From positions 1 through 6,341 of the forward strand of contig VXPR01000358.1 of the NCBI GenBank assembly GCA_009839405.1: 6,341 nt of DNA. Direction: 5' to 3'. This stretch comes from Gammaproteobacteria bacterium. GTDB taxonomy: Bacteria; Pseudomonadota; Gammaproteobacteria; Pseudomonadales; Azotimanducaceae. Below the pieces are notes generated by a model. The model saw only the letters and a program-made list of their open reading frames with translations. It was not told the origin of the DNA and ran no database searches. Made by a program: the position numbers and the translations under genes. Each line of letters begins with the position of its first letter. The stretch's first letter is position 1. Below are positions 1-6,341 of the stretch, piece by piece.

Positions 1-1968
1 GTCAAGCCCCTCCCGGAAGATCGGCTGCCGCACTTGCTCGGAACTCGGCGTGCGCACGGCGCGCTCGGTGCGGTGGTAGTCGAGGCAGGCTTGCTCGAAG
101 GGCAATCCCAGGAAGTCCAGCATCCGGCGCACTTGCGTCTCGAGGTCTGCCACCACGTCTTCGTACTGCACGCGCAGCACCTTGTCTGGCAGCACGCGAT
201 CCCAATGTTGCATCAACGCGACGTAGTCGCGGTAGTAGGTGCCGAGGGCTTCGAGGTCGTAGCTGAACTCCTGTCCGCTCGCGAACAACTGCTTGTAGTT
301 GCTGAAACAGCAGGCCATCGGCTGGCGCCGGGCGTCGATCACGCGGGCGTTCGGCAGGATCATGTGGATGAGGCCCAAGTGACGGAAATTGTTCGGCATC
401 TTGTCGATGAAGAAGGGGGCGTCGCGGCGCTGTATGCGGGTGTCCGCGAGAAAGCGCTCGCCGAGTTCGCGGGCGTTGTCGGCGGTGAGTTCCTTCAGGC
501 GCATCGGATAGCGGGGCGCTTGCCCGCGCCGCCGACGACCGTCGATGCGTTGGGCGATGGCGCCGATGTGGTGGAACTCCAGAGCGCCGTCGAGGGCGGA
601 GTGGGAGGCGAGGATCTGCTCGATGAGAGTGGAGCCGGCGCGGGGGAGGCCCACCACGAAGATGGCATCCGGCGTCGGGCAGCCCCAGCCTTCGCGTTCC
701 TTGAAGAACGCTGCCGTGCAGACTTCCTGCTGCAGCTTCATGCGTTCGGAAACCTGTGCGGCTTCGTGCGGATGCTGGCCGTGGCGCAGCGAATTGCCCC
801 TCTCGTAGAAGCCGAAGGCGGCATCGGCATCGCCGGCATCCTCGAATGCCTTGCCGAGGGCGAACAGGACATGGATGCGGTCTTCCTCCGGCGTGTCCGA
901 CGCTTCTGCCACGGCCTGCATCTGCGCGAGTTCGCCGGCCGTGAAGCGGTAGGTCTTGAGATTGGCGAGGCTCCAGTAGGCGTCGCCGAAGTTGCCTCGC
1001 AGGCGGTACGCGCCGCGGTAGGCGTCCACGGCTTGTGCCACGCGTCCGGTGGCCTTCAGCGCGTGGCCTCGGGTGAGTTGCAGCGTCGGTCCGGTGAACG
1101 AAGCCCCGGGATTGCCCGCGACCACCTCGTCGTAGATGCGAAGCGCGTCGTCGAACCTGCCGGCGGCGGCGGCCTGATTGGCATAGGAAAGCTGGGCGAT
1201 GGGGTCGTCCGGGTTGGCGTCCAGCAGCGCCTCTGCCTCGTTCAGCGACTGCTCGTACTTCTGCCGCTTGTGCAGCACGTCGATGTAGTCGATGCGGGCG
1301 CGACGGTTGCCGGGCTCGAAGGTGAGCGCGCTCTCGAGCAGAAACTCGGCGTCGTCGAAAATGCCGTGCGATGCACCGAACGAGGCCAAAAGGCGCATCG
1401 CCTCGACATGCTTGGGATGGCGCTTGAGGAAATCGCGGCACAGGCGCTCGGCGAGCAGCGTTCGGCCTTCGTTCGCGAAGCTCTGCACGGCGATCAGTTC
1501 TTGGGGGAGGCTCCTCAAGTACTCGACCCGGGCGAGAGCGCGGCGGCGAAGGTCCGCGTCGCCGGCTTCCTGCGCGAGTTCCGCCAGCGCCTGCCAGCAC
1601 GCTGGCAGGGCGTCGTTGTGCCGGACGGCGCGGCGATAGGCCGACAGCGCCAAGGCGGCTTGTCCTGTGGCCCTCAGCAGATGCCCGCGTTCCTGCCAGC
1701 CTCGGGCGTAGTTCGGGGCCCGTTCGGCGAGCTGATCGAGTGCCGCGAGGGCGGCCTCGCCTTGGCCAAGGTAACGCCGGCAAACCGCCAGGCAGTAGAG
1801 GGCTTCGTGCGGCGGATGCCCCTCAGCCAGCAGTCGCTCCGCCGCTGCCGCCCCCTCCTGCATCCGCCCAGCCCGCATGTCGGCCTGAATCGCCTTGATT
1901 TGGGCAGCAAGGTCGGTCGTACCTTCGTCGGAAGGTGCCTCGGCAGACATCGACGGGTCGGGACTCAT
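1..1968 (-). CDS. TPR-repeat sulfotransferase (C-terminus cut off by window edge)
   Basis: Predicted cytosolic PAPS-dependent sulfotransferase of the Sulfotransfer_3 type with a long N-terminal TPR region; the acceptor is unknown. The 656 visible residues stay open to base 1, so the end is missing, probably by only a few dozen residues because the last motifs of the domain are already present. Residues about 20-400 are Ala/Leu-rich helical repeats with TPR-like spacing (for example around 256-285 and 295-322). The catalytic domain starts near 433. The 5'-phosphosulfate loop is GLPRAGSTL at 440-448, E464 sits where related tyrosylprotein sulfotransferases have their catalytic Glu, DKMPNN is at 522-527, and R547/R548 with S556 match the 3'-phosphate-binding Arg/Ser pair. 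There is no signal peptide or membrane segment. ATG at 1968 is the first possible start, since an in-frame TAG lies at 1981-1983; no good Shine-Dalgarno precedes it. M7 is an alternative start. It lies 130 bases downstream of the TBDR on the same strand. Family call is firm; substrate is not known. Confidence 0.93.
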   Translation of the reverse strand, partial: MSPDPSMSAEAPSDEGTTDLAAQIKAIQADMRAGRMQEGAAAAERLLAEGHPPHEALYCLAVCRRYLGQGEAALAALDQLAERAPNYARGWQERGHLLRATGQAALALSAYRRAVRHNDALPACWQALAELAQEAGDADLRRRALARVEYLRSLPQELIAVQSFANEGRTLLAERLCRDFLKRHPKHVEAMRLLASFGASHGIFDDAEFLLESALTFEPGNRRARIDYIDVLHKRQKYEQSLNEAEALLDANPDDPIAQLSYANQAAAAGRFDDALRIYDEVVAGNPGASFTGPTLQLTRGHALKATGRVAQAVDAYRGAYRLRGNFGDAYWSLANLKTYRFTAGELAQMQAVAEASDTPEEDRIHVLFALGKAFEDAGDADAAFGFYERGNSLRHGQHPHEAAQVSERMKLQQEVCTAAFFKEREGWGCPTPDAIFVVGLPRAGSTLIEQILASHSALDGALEFHHIGAIAQRIDGRRRRGQAPRYPMRLKELTADNARELGERFLADTRIQRRDAPFFIDKMPNNFRHLGLIHMILPNARVIDARRQPMACCFSNYKQLFASGQEFSYDLEALGTYYRDYVALMQHWDRVLPDKVLRVQYEDVVADLETQVRRMLDFLGLPFEQACLDYHRTERAVRTPSSEQVRQPIFREGLD

Positions 1969-2098
1969 GCCGGCGTCAGGCTAGCGGCAAGCATGGCCTC
2001 AGCCGTCCGCGGCAGAGACTGACGCGCCGCAAGGCGCACACTTGGCACCGCCAAATGCGCGTGGCCCTCGCCCAAGGAAGCGAGCCCAGGCGTGGCCG
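1969..2098 (-). other. Gap between TBDR stop and sulfotransferase start, with two small stems
   Basis: 130 bases holding two five-base-pair stems: 2067-2071 with 2080-2084 (loop of eight) and 2024-2028 with 2033-2037 (loop GCAA on the plus strand). Neither is followed by a T-run on the minus strand, so no intrinsic terminator separates the two genes. This is compatible with transcription running from the receptor into the sulfotransferase. No promoter was recognised for a separate transcript. Confidence 0.45.
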
Positions 2099-4711
2099 CT
2101 ACAGCATCTCCCACGAAACCCTGAGGCCCACCGTCAACGGACGGTTGGTCGTGATTCGCTCGCGGAAGTCCTGCCGGTTGATGTGCAACTGCGCGCGTTC
2201 GTCGGTGAGGTTGTCGATGAAGAGTTCCGCCGCCCAGCCCTCGTTGCTGCGATAGCCGGCGCTTGCATCGATGATGGCGTAGGAATCCTGCACCTTGCGC
2301 GGGTCGGTGCCGGGGATGTCCACCAGGGAGTTGAAGCTCTCGCCGGCATACTTGAGCGAAAGCTGCCAATGCGCCATGCCGCCGCCCATCTCCCACTCGT
2401 AGCGCCCCCGCACGGTGTATTGCAGTTCCGGAGTCAGCGGCAGCTGGCTGCCGACATCCGCCACCACAAAGTCGAAGGTGGGATTCACCGCCACCAACTC
2501 TGTGTCGTTGTAGGACAGCGCCCCGTAGATCGACAGGTTGTCGCTCGGCAGCCACTCCATGTCCACCTCGAGGCCGCGGATTTCCGCGTCGCCGCCGTTG
2601 TCGACGATGGTGAAGATGGAGATGTTCTGCGAGTCGAAGTGGGAGACCTGAATGTCGTCCCAGTTGATGCTGTAGATGGAGCCGTTGAGCCGCAACATCC
2701 GGTCCATCAGCACCGCCTTCCAGCCGAACTCCATGTTCTGGACGCTGTCGCTGCGGTAGGTGACGGGAATGAAGTAGTCCGGGAAGCCGCCGGGGCCGTC
2801 GTTGCCCCGTGCCGCCACGCCTTGCGCGGTTGCCACCCCCGCCGCGGCGGCGCGGTTGAAGCCGGGTGGCCGGTAGCCCTCGGACACCGCTCCATACAGC
2901 AGCACATCGTCGCTTGCGTGCCACGACAGGCCGAAGCGAGTGATCACGTCGTCCACTTCGAGCGGCTGGAAGCCGCCGAGGTTCTGGGCGTAGTCACGCC
3001 CCCCAGTGACGTTGGGCATCACCGTCACGCCTTGCTCCCCGGCCAGGTTCGGCACCGGGCGATTGCCGTAGCGGAACGCCGAGAAGCCCTCGAAGCCGGT
3101 TTCGAGCGTGTACTGCCTCGCCCCGACGGTGGCCGCGAGGTCTTCGGTGATGTTGACCGAGACCTCGCCGAAGAACGCGGTCTCCTCCTCGGGCCGCACG
3201 ATGTCGTTGGTGAACTGCACCTCGGGGCTGCGAATGACCGTGCTGCGGGCGCGTCCCCGGCTGATCCGCGACGGGTCGATGGGATTGCCGCCATCGATGC
3301 CATAGCGGAAGTTGCCGGTGTGCAGCGCCTCCCGCTCCTGGAAGAACACGCCTCCGGTGAGGCCAACGCGCCCGGCAATCTCGGTTTGGATGCGGAATTC
3401 GTGGTTGAGGCGGTCGAAGTCGGTGGCACCCAGGAAGGAACCGTCGCCTGGCACGCAGTCGATCACCCCGGGATCGCCCGAGAGGGTGGGGTCGTAGCTG
3501 TAGCCAACGCCGCCCCCGCCGTGGTAGCCCGGCGTGTTGTATTCGCAGATATAGCCGGGGATGTAACCGCCGACATTGACGTATTCGGAGTAGTCGTAGG
3601 AGTGCTCCACCTCGCGTTCGAGATACGCGCCCGTGTAAATCGCATCCAGAATGCCGAGCCGACCCTGCAGGGTCCAAGAGGTTTGGCCGAAGGCATCCTC
3701 GAGCGAGTCTTCGCTGTAGCGGGCAACCTCTAGGTCGCCGACTTCCTGGTCGTAGTCGAAAACGCCTTCTGCCTTCAGCGTCTGCTGGTGGTGGGAGACA
3801 TTCAGGGTCCAGTCGTCGGTGATGTTGAAGGCGCCGCTCAGGCGGAAGCCGCTATAGGCCGCGTCGTTGAAGTCGTCCTCGACGAGGTGGTCGTTCTCGG
3901 CCGGTCGGTAGTTCACGGGATAGGTGCGTCCGGGCACGGCAAACGTGCCGTCGGCGAACTCGTGGCTTTGGGGATCGCCGCCAGCGGGCACGAACATGAT
4001 GCCGCTCGCGGAAGGAAGCCGGGGGTTCTTCGAGGGATCTGGCCAGAGCTGGCTGTGAACGTTGTCGATGTAGCCGCCCTGGTTGTCGCTGAAGAGCGCG
4101 AGCCGCACCGCGGTACGGTCATTGAGCGGCACGTTCAGCACGCCTTCGAGCGCCGTCGAAGGCTCGCCCTCCCAGGTGGCGGAAGTGCTGGCATCGAGCC
4201 GCGCCTCCACCTCGTCCATGTTCGGCTTGTTGGTGATGAGCCGGACTGTGCCGGCCTGCGAACTCGCGCCATACAGAGTGCCCTGCGGGCCTGGCAGCAC
4301 CTCGATGCGGGCGATGTCGGTGGCATAGACATCGAGATTGCGCCCGCCGGCCGTCACCGGTTGCTCGTCGAGATAGAGCGCGACGTTGGGCGCAGATCCC
4401 TGCGCTTCCGCCACCGAGATGTTGATGGCGTCCACCGCGGCGCCGCGGATGTAGATTTCGTTCTGGCCCGGGCCGCGCCCCCCTGCGGTGGCACTCGGCA
4501 GCAGCTTGATGTAATCGACGAACGTGTCGATGCGCTGCTCGTCGAGGGACCGCTCTTCCATCGCCTGCACGGCAATGGCCGTGTCTTGCATGCTCTCGGT
4601 GCGCTTTTGCGCCGTGACGATGACTTCCTCGATCTCGGCGGCTGCTCCCCCAGCCAGCGAAAGCGCAATCACAGAACCCACGGCACGAGAAAGCTTCGTT
4701 TCCTTGAACAT
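2099..4711 (-). CDS. TonB-dependent outer-membrane receptor
   Basis: Complete 870-residue outer-membrane active-transport receptor that would bind a scarce ligand (iron complex or another bulky nutrient) and import it using TonB-ExbBD energy. Residues 1-25 form a signal peptide with a basic start, a hydrophobic core and an AAA/E cleavage site. The TonB box follows at about 27-33 (IEEVIVT). The plug spans about 38-165, with IYIRGA at 86-91, ALYLDEQPV at 111-119 and the conserved RIEVLPGPQGTLYGASSQAG stretch at 135-154. The rest is alternating beta-barrel sequence ending with DNLTDERA and a final strand. Length fits the 700-900 residue family range. The only two cysteines, C389 and C419, bracket a Gly-rich loop. 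The last residue is Leu rather than the usual Phe or Trp. The ATG at 4711 has a GGAG seven bases upstream and yields a proper signal peptide; the stop is TAG. It is followed by the sulfotransferase gene. Ligand cannot be assigned; siderophore, peptide or cofactor uptake are all possible. Confidence 0.97.
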   Translation of the reverse strand: MFKETKLSRAVGSVIALSLAGGAAAEIEEVIVTAQKRTESMQDTAIAVQAMEERSLDEQRIDTFVDYIKLLPSATAGGRGPGQNEIYIRGAAVDAINISVAEAQGSAPNVALYLDEQPVTAGGRNLDVYATDIARIEVLPGPQGTLYGASSQAGTVRLITNKPNMDEVEARLDASTSATWEGEPSTALEGVLNVPLNDRTAVRLALFSDNQGGYIDNVHSQLWPDPSKNPRLPSASGIMFVPAGGDPQSHEFADGTFAVPGRTYPVNYRPAENDHLVEDDFNDAAYSGFRLSGAFNITDDWTLNVSHHQQTLKAEGVFDYDQEVGDLEVARYSEDSLEDAFGQTSWTLQGRLGILDAIYTGAYLEREVEHSYDYSEYVNVGGYIPGYICEYNTPGYHGGGGVGYSYDPTLSGDPGVIDCVPGDGSFLGATDFDRLNHEFRIQTEIAGRVGLTGGVFFQEREALHTGNFRYGIDGGNPIDPSRISRGRARSTVIRSPEVQFTNDIVRPEEETAFFGEVSVNITEDLAATVGARQYTLETGFEGFSAFRYGNRPVPNLAGEQGVTVMPNVTGGRDYAQNLGGFQPLEVDDVITRFGLSWHASDDVLLYGAVSEGYRPPGFNRAAAAGVATAQGVAARGNDGPGGFPDYFIPVTYRSDSVQNMEFGWKAVLMDRMLRLNGSIYSINWDDIQVSHFDSQNISIFTIVDNGGDAEIRGLEVDMEWLPSDNLSIYGALSYNDTELVAVNPTFDFVVADVGSQLPLTPELQYTVRGRYEWEMGGGMAHWQLSLKYAGESFNSLVDIPGTDPRKVQDSYAIIDASAGYRSNEGWAAELFIDNLTDERAQLHINRQDFRERITTNRPLTVGLRVSWEML

Positions 4712-4718
4712 CGCAGGG

Positions 4719-4722
4719 CTCC
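4719..4722 (-). promoter_or_regulatory. Ribosome binding site of the TBDR gene
   Basis: GGAG on the minus strand, separated by seven bases from the ATG at 4711. It supports this start codon for the receptor, which also gives an intact signal peptide. It is the only convincing Shine-Dalgarno among the three genes of the window. Confidence 0.7.
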
Positions 4723-4742
4723 GCTTTTCAAGATGGAACCGA

Positions 4743-4770
4743 CCTTAACGCACTGGTTGGGGGTTGTCAC
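4743..4770 (-). promoter_or_regulatory. Possible sigma-70-type promoter of the TBDR gene
   Basis: On the minus strand, GTGACA (4770-4765) matches five of six bases of the -35 consensus TTGACA. The -10 region 15-17 bases later is poor: GTTAAG or TAAGGT match only three of six. It would place the transcript start about 25 bases ahead of the start codon, just upstream of the GGAG ribosome site. Weak evidence based on position and one good hexamer only. Confidence 0.25.
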
Positions 4771-4789
4771 ATTGGCCTCCGGTCACCGT

Positions 4790-4802
4790 GCCCCGCAGGG
4801 GC
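4790..4802. repeat. Short GC inverted repeat in the divergent intergenic region
   Basis: GCCCC and GGGGC arms of five bases around a three-base GCA loop. There is no following T-run on either strand, so it is not an intrinsic terminator. It could be an operator half-site pair or an mRNA-leader hairpin, but short GC palindromes arise easily by chance in DNA of this composition. Confidence 0.25.
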
Positions 4803-4973
4803 GGGGCTTGTTCCTGCTGGCATTGAAGGCGCCGATGGACTTTGACCGACCCGCATGCGTTTCGTTTGTGGGTGGACGCCCGCCTCCAGAGGATTCCGAA
4901 CACCTGCCTCGGGCGGCGTGGCATTCTTTGCCGCAGCTTGGTCAGACCCTTCATGGATCGATAGCTCTCGCCC

Positions 4974-6341
4974 ATGCTCTTCGAAACTCGGCTTTGGCAG
5001 TTCACTCGCGGCGTTCGGCTACGCATCGTTGCCGCCGTGGCTATGGGTGTTGGTGCGTCGTTGGTAGGGATTGGACGGCTGGCGCTGCTCGGCTGGTTGC
5101 TTGCGCTCGTCTTTGCCGGTGTGGCGCCGGCCGAGCTGGCGTTGCCGGTTGCGTTGGTTGCGGCGGTGATGTTGCTGCGGGGCTGGGTAGAGCACTCGCG
5201 CGCCATGCTGGCGCACCGAACTGCGGCACGGGTGCAGCTCGCGCTGCGCGAACGGTTGTATGCAAGGGTCGTGGCGCTTGGGCCCTCGCACTTTGGCCTC
5301 ACCCGCACCGGGTCGGTGATGATCTCCATGATCGACGGGGTGGAACAGCTCGAAACCTACTTCGGTCAATACTTGCCGCAGCTTCTGGTGGCTGTGCTCA
5401 CGCCGCTGGTCGTTTTCGCCGTCGTCGCGGCATACGACCTTCCCGTCGCCACGCTGATGTTTGCCTTCGCCATGTTCACGCTGTTCGCGCCGCTCGGCTT
5501 CCAGCGCCGGGAGGCGGCAAGCAGCATGCGGCGCTCTCGCGCCTACCGCGCCTTTGCGGCGGAGTTCCTGGATGCGATTCAGGGGCTTGCCACATTGAAG
5601 GCGTTTGGCCAGAGCACGGCGCGGGGGCGGCTCTTGGCGGAGCGTGCGCACGAGGTCTTCCGCAGCACCATGTGGGTGCTCGCCAGCAACGCCGCCACAC
5701 GGGGGCTCACCGACACCGGCATCGCCGTGGGGAGCGCGGCCGTGCTGGCCTTGGGCGCCTGGCGGGTGACGCAAGGCCAAATGAGTCTCGAACTGCTGCT
5801 CGTCGTGCTGATGATGGGCATCGAGGTGTTCCGGCCCCAGCGCGACCTGCGGGCGCTGCTGCACAACGGCATGATGGGGCGGGCGGCGGCGGACGACATC
5901 TTCGCGCTGCTTGACGCCCGCGCGGCCGTCAAGCCGCCGTCAGCGCCGGTGGTGCTCGATGCGCCACTGGTCCCGGTCGTCGAGTTCGAGGACGTGTCGT
6001 TCGCCTACCCCGCTGCACGCCGGCCGGCACATCGGCGGCTGTCGTTCAAAGTCGAGCCCGGCGAGCGCGTAGGGTTCGTCGGCGAAAGCGGAGCCGGCAA
6101 ATCCACCATCGTTCGATTGCTGCTGCGCTTTCACGACACGGACAGCGGCAGGGTGCGCCTCGGTGGCCACGACGTGCGTGGCCTTGGCGCCGACGACATC
6201 TATCGCAACGTTGCCGTGGTGAATCAGGACACGTACCTCTTCCACGGCACGGTTGAGGAAAACCTGCGCTTCGGCAAACCAGACTCGACCGTGGCCGAGC
6301 TCGAAGCCGCGGCTCGCGCCGCCAACGCCCAGGAGTTCATC
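4974..6341 (+). CDS. ABC transporter, fused permease/ATPase, CydD-like (C-terminus cut off)
   Basis: N-terminal 456 residues of an exporter-fold ABC half-transporter in the inner membrane; such proteins usually work as homo- or heterodimers. Hydrophobic segments at about 18-50, 55-71, 133-152, 156-174, 243-262 and 268-287 make the six-helix membrane domain. The ATPase domain starts near 336, with an A-loop aromatic at Y345, Walker A GESGAGKST at 370-378 and the Q-loop glutamine Q418. The signature motif, Walker B and H-loop lie beyond the window. The patterns YFGQYLPQL (129-137), AEFLDAIQGLATLKAFGQ (196-213) and EVFRPQRDL (284-292) parallel E. coli CydD as I recall it, so the CydD branch is likely, but cysteine/glutathione export is not established. 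There is no N-terminal C39 peptidase domain. ATG at 4974 is the first usable start because an in-frame TAG lies at 4962-4964; no strong Shine-Dalgarno is visible. The gene diverges from the TBDR, which allows a role in handling the same compound. A partner half-transporter may follow outside the window. Confidence 0.93.
   Translation, partial: MLFETRLWQFTRGVRLRIVAAVAMGVGASLVGIGRLALLGWLLALVFAGVAPAELALPVALVAAVMLLRGWVEHSRAMLAHRTAARVQLALRERLYARVVALGPSHFGLTRTGSVMISMIDGVEQLETYFGQYLPQLLVAVLTPLVVFAVVAAYDLPVATLMFAFAMFTLFAPLGFQRREAASSMRRSRAYRAFAAEFLDAIQGLATLKAFGQSTARGRLLAERAHEVFRSTMWVLASNAATRGLTDTGIAVGSAAVLALGAWRVTQGQMSLELLLVVLMMGIEVFRPQRDLRALLHNGMMGRAAADDIFALLDARAAVKPPSAPVVLDAPLVPVVEFEDVSFAYPAARRPAHRRLSFKVEPGERVGFVGESGAGKSTIVRLLLRFHDTDSGRVRLGGHDVRGLGADDIYRNVAVVNQDTYLFHGTVEENLRFGKPDSTVAELEAAARAANAQEFI

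Larger units (their letters stand above)
4712..4973. other. Divergent intergenic region between TBDR and ABC transporter genes
   Basis: 262 bases that must hold the 5' control signals of the receptor (minus strand) and possibly of the ABC gene (plus strand). Seen here: the receptor's GGAG and weak promoter candidate, and a small GC hairpin at 4790-4802. No AT-rich Fur-box-like palindrome is visible, no clear -10/-35 pair for the plus strand, and no credible small gene. A TTGACC at 4842-4847 resembles a -35 box but has no acceptable -10 at the right distance. Confidence 0.6.

Noticed and set aside
2..1783. 593-codon minus-strand open frame within the sulfotransferase gene
   Set aside because: Arg/Pro-rich translation typical of an off-frame reading in GC-rich DNA; the frame starting at 1968 carries the real domain.
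34..2022. 662-codon plus-strand open frame opposite the sulfotransferase gene
   Set aside because: Its translation is Val/Gly/Ala-rich and has no recognisable domain, while the opposite strand encodes a protein with PAPS-binding motifs. High-GC coding DNA often leaves long open antisense frames.
2042..3733. 563-codon plus-strand open frame opposite the TonB receptor gene
   Set aside because: No domain or signal peptide is visible, and it fully overlaps a clear TBDR on the other strand.
4919..4932. Sigma-54-like promoter (TGGCA ... TTGC) ahead of the ABC gene
   Set aside because: Only eight bases separate the GG and GC doublets; sigma-54 promoters need ten.
4712..4973. Fur box that would indicate iron control of the TBDR
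   Set aside because: No AT-rich palindrome resembling the Fur consensus was found; the region is GC-rich.
3788..5914. 708-codon plus-strand open frame overlapping the TBDR, the intergenic region and the ABC gene
   Set aside because: It crosses two real genes in wrong frames and shows compositional noise; the ABC frame from 4974 has Walker A and the membrane helices.
1..6341. A raxST/raxA/raxB-like sulfated-peptide export system
   Set aside because: The sulfotransferase plus ABC pairing is suggestive, but the ABC protein lacks an N-terminal C39 peptidase domain, no membrane-fusion protein or precursor peptide gene is visible, and the two genes are on opposite strands separated by the TBDR.

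Overview
The window is GC-rich, compactly coding DNA. It carries three recognisable genes: two partial ones that run off the ends and one complete gene between them. A large TonB-dependent outer-membrane receptor (TBDR) means a Gram-negative cell. The TBDR/TPR-sulfotransferase style and the strong G/C third-position bias suggest a Gammaproteobacterium or Alphaproteobacterium, probably environmental. I cannot place it more precisely from sequence alone.

Layout. On the minus strand, 4711 to 2099 is a complete 870-residue TBDR with a signal peptide, TonB box, plug and 22-strand-type barrel. After a 130-base gap, 1968 to 1 (minus) is a TPR-repeat protein with a C-terminal sulfotransferase domain. 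Its last few dozen residues lie outside the window. On the plus strand, diverging from the TBDR across a 262-base intergenic region, 4974 to 6341 is the first 456 residues of an ABC half-transporter. It has a six-helix membrane domain fused to an ATPase domain, resembles the CydD branch of exporter-fold ABC proteins, and is cut off before the ABC signature motif. No RNA genes, mobile elements, CRISPR arrays or long repeats were seen.

How the parts may work together (inference). The TBDR would import a ligand across the outer membrane using TonB energy. The sulfotransferase downstream on the same strand is cytosolic and would transfer sulfate from PAPS to an unknown acceptor. The divergent ABC protein could move a related compound across the inner membrane. 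Its fold is shared by exporters (CydDC) and by the exporter-fold siderophore importers (the YbtPQ and IrtAB type). The ligand is not identifiable from the sequence, and no Fur-box-like AT-rich palindrome was found in the shared upstream region. The long open frames antisense to the two minus-strand genes are side effects of high GC content and are not annotated as genes.
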